Part shown: positions 1 through 11,114 of the stretch, piece after piece | Layout: each line of letters begins with the position of its first letter | Numbering within the stretch: position 1 is the first letter of the stretch | Notes under the pieces: generated by a model | Told to the model about the DNA's origin: nothing | What the model saw: the letters and a program-made list of their open reading frames with translations, nothing else | Databases searched by the model: none | Made by a program: the position numbers and the translations under genes | Assembly: GCA_025558075.1 (NCBI GenBank) | Contig: JAHLKF010000003.1 | Span: 682,001-746,000, forward strand | Direction of reading: 5' to 3' | DNA from: Gaertneriomyces semiglobifer | Taxonomy: Eukaryota > Chytridiomycota > Chytridiomycetes > Spizellomycetales > Spizellomycetaceae | DNA: 64,000 bases

Positions 1-376
1 GCTATTGCAGGGTCAGGCGTAAACGGCATCTGCAACCGCATCACTTTCACGAATGTGTGAGGCCCATGATATGCATGACGACGGGAGCCTCAAACCGGTA
101 TGGGAAGACCATCCACAACAGCAGATCTACAGTAAATCTCAACAAGACTCCCTGATAATTGGGCATTCCACATGTGGTATAACTCTGTAGCTTTCTGCAA
201 TCGAAAAGCCCATCACAGGACAGCATCCGGCAAAGTTTTGTATATATTCTTTTTGCAGTTACTTTATCCATTGAATGCCGCAATCTTCCATTCGAACATA
301 GGAATCCCCAAACTATCAACTGGAATTTGGTATTGTGTGTACAATTGACGATGGACAAAGGGGCGAGGATCAGCGT
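1..376. other. no gene recognised (window edge)
   Basis: Sequence downstream of the ATP17 stop. A stop-free stretch exists on the minus strand but its translation has no recognisable domain and looks like chance. I see no RNA gene or repeat here. Confidence 0.5.
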
Positions 377-753
377 CTAGTGGAACTCGAAGCGAGGGTG
401 GTCTACGGTGGCAAAAGAATATCATCAGAATTTACTTTATCAGCTGCCAGGCCATTGCCTATTCGGTATAGATACTTACAGTGACCGCCCTTGAAGTAGC
501 TGATGTAGTAACCAGTCGGTACCATCACCCCAAGGAAGTGCAAAAGTGGCTTGGGAGAGGAGGTAGCAATGTATCGGGCGTGGTACCTTTGCCAGATGGT
601 CTTGGGAGTGAAAGGCTGAGCCTGGCCCTTAGGGATGTTCTTGTAGAAAACCTTCATGCGGTTAAACAGAGTAGGGTGAGCCTGGGGGTAAGCCGATGTA
701 AGCTTGCCGAGCTGGCCAAGCCCGGAGATCGAAGGAGGGAAGATGGAAGGCAT
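377..753 (-). CDS. ATP17: mitochondrial F1Fo ATP synthase subunit f (Atp17)
   Basis: Two exons (753-480 and 402-377) give about 99 residues, the usual size for subunit f. The protein has the family core FYKNIPKGQAQPF, then a WQRYHARY segment, then a single hydrophobic membrane helix (PLLHFLGVMVPTGYYISYF). A GTAAGT donor after codon GGH and an acceptor at 404-403 join to a short last exon ending in YHPRFEFH. Subunit f is a small single-span protein of the Fo stator and dimer region in the mitochondrial inner membrane. The start at 753 gives a short N-terminus without extra upstream coding. The motif match is strong; the eight-codon last exon is inferred from frame and splice signals. Confidence 0.85.
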
Positions 754-1130
754 CTCTGAAGAAGGATCCGCTCAACGAGACGTTCTTGTAATCCGACAAC
801 GATGAATGCAAAAGAGGCTCACCGTCTTTGGTCTGCGTTTTGCAAGTCGCCGAGTGAAGCTCAGGTCGGCAACCGTCGCTAGGCGTTTTCGCGTATTTGG
901 ACCACCTTTTGGACAAAACCGTTATTACGAACTACGATTGACAAGAGGAAGTAGAATGAACTAGCGTCGGCGTAGGCAAGGCGACAGAGCAGGTGAGGAG
1001 CGGAAGGGAGGAATCCTTCTCGAATTCGAATTTACAAATCAGACATGGGGATGGTTAGATCGCCAATACGGAAGACAATGATCAAATAGATATATATGTT
1101 GACACCTAAAACACCAATGAAAAAACCTAA
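754..1130. other. intergenic, ATP17 promoter and asparaginase 3' flank
   Basis: About 380 bp between the ATP17 start and the asparaginase stop, both on the minus strand. No coding or structured element seen. Confidence 0.5.
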
Positions 1131-3652
1131 TCAAAATGCATCAACAACACCGCCTAATGCTTCTGCTCCGCTTTCTATCAATCTTTGCTTGCTAATACCG
1201 TCCTCGAGCATTTTCACGATATCTACCCAACCGGCATTCTGTGCTTCATCCTTCGGAGTGCGTCCCCACGCATCTACGGACTCCAGGTTCACACTAACCC
1301 ATGAGGGAATCTGAAGCGACGTTGTGGACGATTGCGCACTCGTAGTAGGTGTGCTTGGACGATGCCACTCAAAAGGCGGCGTCTCGGACCGGGGCGGTGT
1401 ACCGGACCGTAGTGGACTGAACGTGAACGGGTTCCCAGTTGTCACTGGCGGTGTCAACGGCAGAGCGCCGGACACTCCGCTGCCATTATTGGAAGGTCCT
1501 ACCGAGGAGCCGTTTTGAACGACAGCAACTTGTAAAGCATGCGCGATTATGTATTGAACGATATAGACGCTCCCATGCTTTGCGGCCTAACATCACTGGC
1601 ATTAGTCTTGGATCACTCGAAAAGACGCAAAAGGAATAGTCTCGATCGCTTACCACATGCAGAGCTGTCCGCCCATCGACGACACTCCTATTCAAATCAG
1701 CACCGCATTCTACGAGTAGTTTGACCATATCCAGATCCCCCTTGCTGACGGCGCTAATCATCCGTACACAGCACATCTCAAGCTCCTCCTCACCAAAGTG
1801 TGCACCAGCCTGCCGTAACAAGTGAGCGGATTCAGCATTTCGGCATCGGAGTGCATCGTACAACGGACTGTGCCCGAAGCGGTCCCGTAGATGCACATTG
1901 GCACCATGAAGCAATAGAAACTCTACGGCGGTCATGGCATTTTCGGAGGCCGCAATATGAAGTGGCGTCCTTCCGTCATAATCACCGACAGATATGAGCT
2001 GATTGTAATCAGAGGTAATGACCTGCAGTCCATCGATGTCGTTGCATCGTGCTGCTTGGCACAAGAGCATCGGAATGAGTGCTCGCTCTAGCCCAGCAAG
2101 AGACTCCTCAGGTACTGCAGTGTTCTTCGCCAGGTCTTCACCTTCCGTCTGCCGATCCTTTTCCCGGCCAGGCAATAGTGCCAGCACACTCTGCACCAAT
2201 CCTTGTGTTCCTTGTTGATAGGAGAACCGCTGCCGTCTGTTCGGCACTGTGAGCTCGCCACGAAGATTCCTCCTCATCAATGAGCGACATTCGGCGGGGC
2301 CATGGCCTTTGCCTAACAGGTAGCTCAACTTAGTCAGAGCACATTCTGGCGTCATATCGGAACCGGGTACAACACCCACAGCCAAGAGCGCTTTCCCAGT
2401 CGCATACAAATCAGTCACCAAACCACGTTTGCACTGAGTGCAATTCACAATGACCACGCCTCGTTCGCTAGCTTCTCGCAGGGCTGCAAGAATGTCGGGT
2501 CGGTTGTTTGGAGCGTTTCCTGAGCCGTAGGTCTCTAGTACTACGCCCTTGACGGGTGGCGACAGGAAGGCTCGCACGGTAGCTTCGGTGATGCCAGGAA
2601 AAAGCCGTAGGGCAGCCACGCTAGCCTCCATTGTTTTGTGTGCTTGGAATTTTGCGATGGAAGTGGGCCGTAAAACAGTAAGCCAAGAGACATCAATGTT
2701 GATGCCCACTTGCACCAGTGGCCTCAGATTCGGCGAATCGAATGCATTGAAATCTACAGCATCCACTTTACTGCTTCGGTTTCCCCTGAACAGCTTGTTA
2801 TTGAAGAACAGACCAACCTCTGGGATGACGAAGTGGCCCGCGATGGTAAGTGCACCGAGCAAGTTATCCACGGCATCGTTACGGATTTCAGCCAGCGGAA
2901 CCTGAGAGCCTGTAAGTATGACTGTCTTTCCGAGATCCTCAAACATGAAAGAAAGGGCACTGGCAGTGAAGGCCATCGTATCTGTTCCGTGGAGAACGAT
3001 GAACGCATCAAAGAGCGCGTAGTTCACTTCAATGTCGGTGGCAATCTTTGTCCAATCCTTCATCGTCATATTACTTGAGTCGAGCAAGGGATCATATTCT
3101 AAAATGCTGTAACGGATTCTCTTGCCATAAAGGCTCGGGGGAGTGATAAGCGCCGGCTTGCGAACCCTTGCAACGGGCGTTCCATTGATAACAGGATGTG
3201 GCGATCTCCCGACCTTGACACGAGCACCCGACTGATCGGGCAATCTCAGCGGGACGTTCACAGCGTTGGTTAGGGGAAACTTTGTTGATTCCTTGTCGAC
3301 AGATGCCGCGGCCGCCGTTCCCGCGCGAACGGTCTCCGCAAAACCCATGGGATCATGAAAGCGTGTCATAGCAGACAACGTCTGTGAGAGATAGCCAGGA
3401 ACTGGAAGGTAACCTGTTCGCAAATTTAAATAAGCGGCTTCCTTCGTCGCAAAAACGCAGACGTTCCAGCTTACCGTGCTCAGGTGTGTTCTTCATACCA
3501 ATCGTTCCACCGGTGTAGAGGATCAGAACTCGACTGATGTCTCCGCTAATCATGTCATCTGCATCGGCAAGGACCGAGTTCACCGCATCCGACACAAATA
3601 CATGATCATTCTGTTCGGCAGGCAGCGGACTGGCTTGCTCTGAACGGGGCAT
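1131..3652 (-). CDS. type I L-asparaginase with C-terminal ankyrin repeats
   Basis: Three exons (3652-3475, 3413-1654, 1586-1131) encode about 797 residues. The N-terminal half is a cytosolic (AnsA/ASPG-type) asparaginase. It has the catalytic-Thr segment LYTGGTIGM near residue 50, the second signature VLHGTDTMAFTASAL, the TGSQVPL and RNDAVDNLLGAL segments, and ETYGSGNAPN. It hydrolyses asparagine to aspartate and ammonia. The C-terminal half carries ankyrin repeats (DGRTPLHIAASENAMTAVEF, then DGRTALHV joined to AAKHGSVYIVQYIIAH across intron 2). A long Ser/Thr/Pro-rich linker follows, with one more ankyrin-like unit (VDAWGRTPKDEAQNAGW). The same fusion is known in animal ASPG and many fungi; the linker between repeats makes this protein longer than animal ASPG. 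Confidence 0.92.
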
Positions 3653-4209
3653 CTTGTTGAACGAAACGCAGATGCGCCAAACAAACCCGGAAACTCCTCT
3701 TGTTTATCGGCGTTGTCGTCAATTATGCCGTCCCACTACCAGACCCCGTACTCCAGCAGCAACGGCGAAAGACCTGCTGGCGAGTTAGCTGCGCTATCGT
3801 TGTTGTCGAACCGCATTAAGGCTACTATCAAAAAGTGCGACAAAAACAAAGTTTGTCCCGACGCGTTTTTTTCTGAACTTCTTTTCCTTCCAAGTTCCAA
3901 ATTCACAGCTCATTGCGAAGAATCCAACGCACCGACGACGGCGGGGCCTGTATTCTCCATCGGACTGCAGTCTTCTTGTCACCGTCGCCTTCGAGTCTTG
4001 TTTCCTGTCCTGTGCAATATCAACCTTCAACAACGAGGGCAAGGTATGTTGGGAACTGCCGGTGAGTTGCCCTTGCGAGAAGTGATCCTTTGGCTCGTTG
4101 TGGAAAAGGCGGTGGCGACAATCGGAAGCGAGGATGAGTGGGACAACTGGGGGAACTGAAAAGTGTTATAAGACACTAACATATTTTCTTCTTTTCGCAT
4201 CAAGCAGAG
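3653..4209. promoter_or_regulatory. divergent promoter region, asparaginase / PRPP synthetase
   Basis: About 560 bp between two divergent start codons. A 148-codon plus-strand frame at 3713-4159 runs through it but has no domain and low-complexity composition, so I treat it as non-coding. No specific site can be assigned. Confidence 0.4.
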
Positions 4210-5321
4210 ATGTCTAACTCTATCAAGATCTTTGCGGGCAATTCGCATGTCGAGTTCGCCAAACAGGTCGCAAAGTAAGTAAAACACACAAGCCAGACTG
4301 AGGGCGTGTGCGAGCGCACCCTTGCTCAAACCATGCCACCTATTCTACCTTGCGTAGACGCTTGGGGTTAGAGCTTGCCAAATGCGTCGTCTGCAAGTAC
4401 TCCAACCAAGAGACATCAGTCACCATTGGCGAGTCGGTCCGTGACGAGGATGTCTTTATCATTCAGTCTGGATGCGGTGAGATCAACGACCACCTGATGG
4501 AGCTACTGATCATGATCAATGCCTGCAAAACGGCCAGCGCCCGTAGGATTACCGCTGTAATCCCTTGCTTTCCCTATGCGCGTCAAGACAAAAAGGACAA
4601 ATCTCGAGCCCCTATCTCAGCAAAGCTTGTTGCCAACATGCTGACTGTCGCTGGCGCTGACCATGTGATCACGATGGACTTACACGCATCTCAAATCCAG
4701 GGTTTCTTCAATATTCCCGTGGACAACCTGTATGCCGAACCCAGTACTCTTAAGTACATCCGAGACTCTATTCCTGACTACCAGAATGTTGTCATCGTGT
4801 CGCCGGATGCAGGAGGTGCCAAGCGGGCAACCAGTATCGCTGACAAGCTTGACCTTGAATTCGCCCTCATTCACAAGGAGCGGAAAAAGGCGAACGAGGT
4901 TTCTCGAATGGTTCTTGTCGGAGACGTGAAAGGTCGTGATTGTATCCTTGTGGATGACATGGCGGACACCTGTGGGACCCTGGGATTAGCAGCTAAAGTG
5001 CTCATCGATAATGGAGCCAAGAAGGTGTATGCCATTGTCACGCACGCAGTGCTGAGTGGCAAGGCTATCAAGGTCATTAACGCCAGCTTGTTGGAGAAGG
5101 TCGTGGTGACAAACACGATCCCTCATGACGACAAGAAACTACTGTGTCCGAAGCTGGATACCATCGATGTTAGCTCTACATTTGCCGAAGCTATCCGAAG
5201 AACACATAACGGCGAGTCTATCAGGTGCGGCGGCTCGCATTCCCTTGGTGCTTTTTGTTGTGAACATCTTCTCACAACTTTTCCATTTGGCAGCTATCTG
5301 TTCAACTACGTCCCCAACTGA
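4210..5321 (+). CDS. PRS: ribose-phosphate pyrophosphokinase (PRPP synthetase)
   Basis: Three exons (4210-4274, 4358-5224, 5294-5321) give 319 residues, the standard class I length. The enzyme transfers pyrophosphate from ATP to ribose 5-phosphate, making PRPP for purine, pyrimidine, NAD, histidine and tryptophan synthesis. Diagnostic segments are the PRPP synthetase signature [19 protein letters not shown], the ATP-loop region [20 protein letters not shown], and the PRPP-binding acidic motif [13 protein letters not shown]. The N-terminus [13 protein letters not shown] and C-terminus SYLFNYVPN are both canonical once the two introns are removed, which fixes start and stop. Fungi usually have several PRS paralogues, so the number of the gene is not assigned. 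Confidence 0.96.
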
Positions 5322-5573
5322 TGCATGCTTTGAACGCTCACCCACAATAAGTGAGGAAGTGCTCAAATGTCACTATTATATTATAACAACTAGAAATTCC
5401 TGTTTTCTGCCCCATAGTAGGCAAGAGGATTGCTGTAGCCTATAACTGAAACCTATGTATTTAAATCTTGAATGTGCTGGCATCTTCATTTCGGATGATC
5501 TGATGACTGTTGAGCTGCTTACAATTCGCTCATGTCGCATATGCGGCCGTTATTCCAAGGACTAAGTAAATCA

Positions 5574-6709
5574 TTATACTAAATTTCTTATTACAGTAAC
5601 TTCTTTGACGCTACCAAAAATGGAGTCTCTTGCAGGGGCCGCCTTCCCTTCATCGCCATTCTCTTTACTACCAAAGTACGTCCGAAGATCAGGTCCGCCC
5701 TCTTCTTCCTCTTCAGGCCAACGTACTTTGACACCTTTTGCCTCTAGAATCTTTGTGCACGTGCTCCAACTGAAGCGAATTACCCGCGGATACCCGAATA
5801 CAGGATCAAAGTTGTCCTTCAGCCAGTTGACGGTATTCGGGTCACTTGGGTACCCGCTTCCGAACGCCTTGCTGACGGATTCATTCAGTGAAGGCTCGAC
5901 GAACTCCCAATGTCGAAGAATGGAATCTCGCGTGACTTTTGCTACTATTGACGCAGCCGACACGCAAGGGTAAAGAGAATCCGCCTTCTTTGCAACGGTG
6001 AACTTGATGCGAGGAAACAGATTTGAGAGCTTGGCTTGGTATGTTGCTGGCGGCCCGACAGTGTCGATGAAGACTTCTGCGATTTGAACATCAACAGATA
6101 GCAGATGCCGAATCATCCCTATAGTGGTGTCGTGGGCCAGTTCGTTTAAGTTATACTTTGCACCACGTAGCATCCCCTCAGAGATGTCTTGTGGGCTACA
6201 CGTGTGCGCTCCCCATCCTAGCCATTCTTCATTTTCCTGTATTCTGTCGAACAGTTCGTCTCGCTGCTCTTCCTTGAGAATTTTGGAGTCTGCGAACCCA
6301 ATTTCGGCCAGCTTGTCCTTGAGACTTACGGGTACGTAAGATACCGCATACACCATTGGACCTGGTAGATAGGGGAAGAGTGAGTTTCCAGCGGAGACGG
6401 GGTATATAACTCTTGCAGCGTACCAAGAACTGGTCCTCTCCCAGCTTCGTCAACGCCGACACACACAGGTACATCCTTGCATTGCTGCGGTATTGGAGAG
6501 TAATGCCACCAAGAATGCGTACAAGGTCCTTCAGGAATATGTTCTAGTTTGCGACCAGTGCCAATGGAGGAGTCCGAGATGTCATCGACATCCTCGGGAG
6601 GATCACCGTCTGGCGAAGCAGGTGAGGCGGAAGCAGCGATTTGCTCTATCGCAGCATCCTGTTCTTCCATTTCCGACGCCGTCCGTTTGCTTCTTGTCCT
6701 CGCTACCAT
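5574..6709 (-). CDS. RNH201: ribonuclease H2 catalytic subunit A
   Basis: Two exons (6709-6424 and 6361-5574) encode 357 residues. RNase HII-family motifs are intact: VDEAGRGPVLGP (spanning the intron) with the catalytic Asp-Glu, FADSK, FIDTVGPP, and the KKADSLYPCVSAASIVAKVT block. The C-terminal tail carries RTYFGSKEN, like eukaryotic H2A subunits. The enzyme removes ribonucleotides embedded in DNA and RNA of RNA:DNA hybrids, working with the B and C subunits in the nucleus. The first 65 or so residues are a low-complexity acidic/Ser-rich extension. The gene converges with PRS, with 252 bp between stops. Confidence 0.94.
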
Positions 6710-7183
6710 TTTTGTTCAGGCTTTGATTCCGATGTTTGGTTTGTGGGTCGGTCGGTCGGTCGGTCGGATCTGGACAGGAAAACGCGAACGCACAACTTTG
6801 TCCGTCTGCCATTTTTTAACGGTGATGAAGGCCGGTTTTTGTTTTTCTTTTAATATAAATGCAATCCCTCCCTTCGTCGCTGCAGCTCAAATGTAAATCA
6901 AGCATTGAAAGCCAAAAGTCGATATGCATAGTTGCCTCCAATGCCAAAGAAGACAACGAACTACACAGCGGGTTCGGCAGTCGGACATGGAGATGGTAGG
7001 CAACGATGTAAAGGATTGGTGTGTCTGCAAAGGGAGCTCGTTTGAGCCTACATTACAGCAGTCTCGGTATTTACCTTTGTCTACTGAAGCAAGCAATTGA
7101 GAAATTAAATGAACCAATCTTCCACATTCAATAAATTATTTGAGCTGTCATCCTATGCAAAAAATAACAGAGAACGAACTAAT
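6710..7183. other. intergenic, RNH201 promoter side
   Basis: About 470 bp between the RNH201 start and the NOL11 stop. Apart from the tetranucleotide repeat listed separately, nothing coding is recognisable. Confidence 0.45.
6746..6768. repeat. (GTCG)n tetranucleotide microsatellite
   Basis: About five and a half perfect GTCG units in a row, some 40 bp upstream of the RNH201 start codon. Confidence 0.9.
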
Positions 7184-10100
7184 TCACACTCTAAATACCT
7201 CTACCGTGTACTCCTCGCCCTCAACATCTGTCACCATTCTCCTCCATCGCTTATTATGCCCCTTATCCTTCGGATTACGCTTCTCCATCGTACCTTGGGG
7301 CTTATCCTTAGGACCAAACGGTGACAGAACGCCCCGCAGCTTGTTGACGCACAATGTGGCCGCGTCCGTTTCGCGCGAGACAAGCTTTTGCAGACGTACG
7401 ACCTCCGAGCTGAGCGATGGCGATCGAAGGATGGTGGTGAGGCATCCATCGATCAATGAAGCCAGGATACGGATCGACAAAGCGGGCTTCAAATGGTGAC
7501 CCTTTCTTTCTGGAATAAGGAACCACCAGAGATTGCTAGAGTCTTCATTTTCGAGCTTCTTCAATTGTGCCATTTCTTTGTAACTTTCTAAGCGATCTGG
7601 GTGCATGTACGCTGCAACACCGTTGTCTGCTTCGTGGGTACTCCTTTCGCCTGGCTCATTTTGCGCCACTGTGGACCCAAAGGATGCCCGCAGGTAATCC
7701 AAGAGAAGCGAAATTTGTGCCCCAGGCAAGGTCTTTAGGTAAGGTGCCAGCAGGTGTGGCTGACAAAGGATGAGAGGAAGGAAGTGGGTCTGGTACGGCT
7801 TGAGGGTTGATTTCGCAACGTCATCGACGGTGCCATTTGCTGTCGAATCGTCTACATCCATTCCATGGCCGTCCTGCTCAACAGTTGCTGGAGTCTCTTC
7901 TTCGTCGGAACTCTCATCGGATTGCTCATCATCTTCACTCTCGGCTTCCCCTGCATCACTTGCTTCATTGTTCCAATCAGCCATTCGTCTACGTTGCACA
8001 TTTGGAGTACCCTTCACGCCACCATGACCTAAACCAAGCATTCGATCGTGCCGTATAGACTTCTTCAGCTCCTTTCGCTCCACCTGAAACTGTTGCAGTA
8101 TTTTCTCACGCTCTTCCACAGAAGAGGTAAAAATCAACTTCAACGCCGGAGAATCCACGGGAGTAAGAAGCACGTAATGGAGGCACTGTACGAGATCACT
8201 TGCTGGAAGCGAGTGATTCATCCTATGTAGCAGCTCTTCTAAGATGCGCATGTCACCTCGCTGCAGGGTGGCTCTGACAAGGCTACTCGCGGTTCCTTCG
8301 TTTGAGGCCATATTGCCAGTTCGTAGCAGATACAGCAGTGAATATTGCGGAAAGAAGTCCACCGGATTGTGTAGAAGGTGCGGGATCAAGAGATGCAGGG
8401 TGCCTGGTGTCAACGGCACCTTGGGGAGATCACGTAAAAGGTGGGCAGAGGCCGGTTCCTTCAAATGTCTTGGCATACGGGCCTCCTTTGAGTCTTGCTG
8501 ACTAGGCCGAGCTTTCGCCTTATGATTTGATAAGGCCAGCCTTTGTACCCAACTGCAAAAGGCGAGTTCGAACTTTGCCGCGTCCTTGATATGAAGTAAT
8601 CTTTCCAGGCCTTCCTTTTCAATTAGATCTGCTTCACCCACACTTCGAATCCATGCGCCAAAAGTCTCCACATCGTCGATAGGTGCTTCTGCGGCTGGCA
8701 GATGGACCATTCCCAGCGGCTTTGTTCGCAGCGTATTATCTTCCACTTCGACCCCAATGACTTGTCCTGTTGGCAAAGAAAGGGTCGGCACCAACAATTT
8801 TCCCAACGCTCCGAGCAGCGTCAGCTTTGGACAATAATAAGGTATTAGAGAAACATAACTCGAGTAAGTGAATGGATGGCGGGACTTTACGGAACTCAGC
8901 ACGCTCAAAATGGTCGGGCCAGTTAGCGGTGAGTTCACAACCACCGTTCCGTTGTACACTTTGGATGCATGCGAACTTGCAGGTGTTTCAATCGCATCTG
9001 CCGCGACACGGGATGTATGTTGAAGAGTGCCATATGTAGTATCCCATATGGTAAGTGTGTCTTTACTGGACGATTCGGAGGATTGAGATGTTCCAACAAC
9101 GGAAAGGTAGTTTTCGCTTAGGAAGGCGAGAGACATGGAATGCGGGTTGGTGTAGAAAGAATGCAGCCGGAGGATAGTTGATGCTTCCAACTGCTGGTGG
9201 TTATCAGCGGCTTGGTCCAGGGTGTAAAGACATATTGTGAAATCAAGGAAAGCAACGCAAAGAGCGCCAGTTGATGCTTGATAGGCGAACGAAACAGGTG
9301 TGGTTGTGGCTGGAATGGAAATCTTCTGCTCAACGGCACTAGATCTCATTTTGTTTGAGATAGAAGAAGCCGATACCGCTCGTACGAAAAAGGCGTCCGC
9401 CACCTTGTCGTGTATGATGGTAATTATCGAATCGGTGGACTCGTCACTTGTAGAAAACAGAACTTTTTGTTGCTTGTTAGACGGCGGCGTCCATGACCCG
9501 AGCGTTTCTACAGAAGAATCGGCAAGAGTAATCGTTCCGTCGGTATGCACGATTGCCAAGATACTGTGATCGCTCAGGGGAAACACGTTATGTACTGGCT
9601 TGGGACATCGGACCACTTTATGGCTTCCAGTAACCGTAGTGACGCTGTTCTCGTTTCTCGAACATTTCCAAACCCATAGCTCTCCCACATTACCACTCTG
9701 AATAGGCACTACCACCTGGCCGGTTATCAAATCCTCAAGGTCACTGATGGCATCCTTGGAACCACCAATAGCAGTCCCTGCTGTATCTATGACAAATGAC
9801 TCGACTGATCGCACAAAGGTAGCAGGTGCAGCAAAAACAACGCCTGGTGGAACACTCCAGCTCTTCAGACTTTGCTGTCTCTGCAAGGAGTAATAATAGA
9901 TGCCACTTCCTTGTACGGAGATTAAAGTCGCGGCGTCCGGTTCCCCAGCAGTTGTCGACGGTATTGGAAGTGCCGAGACTAAGAAAGGAGCCGCCTGAGC
10001 GGGTGCTGCTGATGTTTCCGGTAAAGCCTTTTTGTCATTCTTTTTTCCGGCTCTCTTGGTTGCGTTCTTCGTAGATGCTGGTGTAGCCGACAGGTTCAAC

Positions 10101-10192
10101 GCAATGTTATCGAGTATCGGCGCATGGGGAAGTGCGATCGGTAGCTGAACTGTGACACCAAGCACCGCTGCCGAATTTATGAGTCCCGACAT
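7184..10192 (-). CDS. NOL11: NOL11/Utp8-like t-UTP protein of the small-subunit processome
   Basis: A single exon of 1,002 residues. The N-terminal half looks like a degenerate beta-propeller. Segments such as LKSWSVPPGVVFAAP, LTIWDTTYGTLQ and LTLLGALGKLL align in order with animal NOL11 (GSWSV..., SVWNIKFQTLQ..., LAGALGKL) as I know it. A lysine/alanine-rich stretch near residue 45 and an acidic stretch (SDEEETP region, about residue 740) are typical of nucleolar proteins. The C-terminus is basic (KRNPKDKGHNKRWRRMV). NOL11 belongs to the t-UTP group needed for pre-rRNA transcription and 18S processing. It lies head to head with NOP58, another nucleolar factor. Identity rests on weak, ordered similarity rather than a catalytic motif. 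Confidence 0.8.
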   Translation of the reverse strand: MSGLINSAAVLGVTVQLPIALPHAPILDNIALNLSATPASTKNATKRAGKKNDKKALPETSAAPAQAAPFLVSALPIPSTTAGEPDAATLISVQGSGIYYYSLQRQQSLKSWSVPPGVVFAAPATFVRSVESFVIDTAGTAIGGSKDAISDLEDLITGQVVVPIQSGNVGELWVWKCSRNENSVTTVTGSHKVVRCPKPVHNVFPLSDHSILAIVHTDGTITLADSSVETLGSWTPPSNKQQKVLFSTSDESTDSIITIIHDKVADAFFVRAVSASSISNKMRSSAVEQKISIPATTTPVSFAYQASTGALCVAFLDFTICLYTLDQAADNHQQLEASTILRLHSFYTNPHSMSLAFLSENYLSVVGTSQSSESSSKDTLTIWDTTYGTLQHTSRVAADAIETPASSHASKVYNGTVVVNSPLTGPTILSVLSSVKSRHPFTYSSYVSLIPYYCPKLTLLGALGKLLVPTLSLPTGQVIGVEVEDNTLRTKPLGMVHLPAAEAPIDDVETFGAWIRSVGEADLIEKEGLERLLHIKDAAKFELAFCSWVQRLALSNHKAKARPSQQDSKEARMPRHLKEPASAHLLRDLPKVPLTPGTLHLLIPHLLHNPVDFFPQYSLLYLLRTGNMASNEGTASSLVRATLQRGDMRILEELLHRMNHSLPASDLVQCLHYVLLTPVDSPALKLIFTSSVEEREKILQQFQVERKELKKSIRHDRMLGLGHGGVKGTPNVQRRRMADWNNEASDAGEAESEDDEQSDESSDEEETPATVEQDGHGMDVDDSTANGTVDDVAKSTLKPYQTHFLPLILCQPHLLAPYLKTLPGAQISLLLDYLRASFGSTVAQNEPGERSTHEADNGVAAYMHPDRLESYKEMAQLKKLENEDSSNLWWFLIPERKGHHLKPALSIRILASLIDGCLTTILRSPSLSSEVVRLQKLVSRETDAATLCVNKLRGVLSPFGPKDKPQGTMEKRNPKDKGHNKRWRRMVTDVEGEEYTVEVFRV

Positions 10193-11114
10193 TCTCTTCT
10201 TCGTTTAGTCGATACTATTTGCCGTCCTTCTTCTCGTAGACCACCACCACAGCAACGCTTCCAGGTCCAATACAATCCTCTCCAGATCTTTCAATCCTCC
10301 TTCACACGTCCGCACCTGCCTCCCGTTGTTCGCTCGCTGTCGCTGGCCTTGTCCGTGGTCTTTTTACAAAAGCGAGTCGCCCAAAAAGAAACACGCGTAA
10401 CCCTAACACCCGCGTCGCCAGTTGGCCAAAAAGTATCTTTAAACCTGAAAAACGATCATTGACGGTGTATGTGCATTCGACGGGTCTGTCTACTGTGAAT
10501 GCTGCGAATGGTGTGGGAAAGGATGCTAGGAGAGGGTAGGTGGTGCTGTATGGATGGTCTGGTCCAGCAGGGGTTGGCAGCGTCTAGCTGGCTCTAACAG
10601 GGGCTGGCCCAGTCTGGTTTGGGAGTCTTGTTAGAAAGCACTCGCTGCATCCATTCCATTGTGCGTGCGTGCGAAAATGGGTGCTGCTACTTCAAGAGGT
10701 TGTGTATGATGGGGAGAAGACGTTCAAGAAATGCTGAACGTCATTTAACGGTGACATGAGAGTGCATCTGTACGAATCTTTACAGCCTTGCACCATCCAT
10801 GGCATCCACCGTACCGTACCTAACGACACCGTCCCCCCCCAACCTCGATTCCACATCTCCTCCATTCCATCTTTTATTATGCACTCAATGCAATCATTGT
10901 AATTGTCCAACGTAAATCCAGGGCCTTTTAAAAGTGCAATGTTAAATAGGCGCGTGGCACAGTCATCGTAACTGTTTTGGAAACCCGCGGCGCCTTGCTC
11001 GTTTTTTTTTGCGCTTTTCGTTTGGCCGAACTCTCGCAAGCGAAACCCGCACACGGATCATTCACAGCTAGTAGACTACTCACTTGACACCCTACGGAGA
11101 ACGGTGAGAACAGG
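10193..11114. promoter_or_regulatory. shared upstream region of NOL11 and NOP58
   Basis: About 920 bp between two divergent ribosome-biogenesis genes. It contains a telomere-repeat-like box AACCCTAAC at 10399-10407, flanked by CGCG on both sides. Such boxes bind Tbf1/Myb-type factors in some fungal and plant ribosomal promoters. Function here is inference. Stretches at 10540-10630 are rich in CTGG/CAGG words. No gene seen. Confidence 0.45.

Noticed and set aside
3713..4159. 148-codon plus-strand frame upstream of PRPP synthetase
   Set aside because: No domain, ends before the PRS start, mirrored by an antisense frame; best read as promoter DNA.
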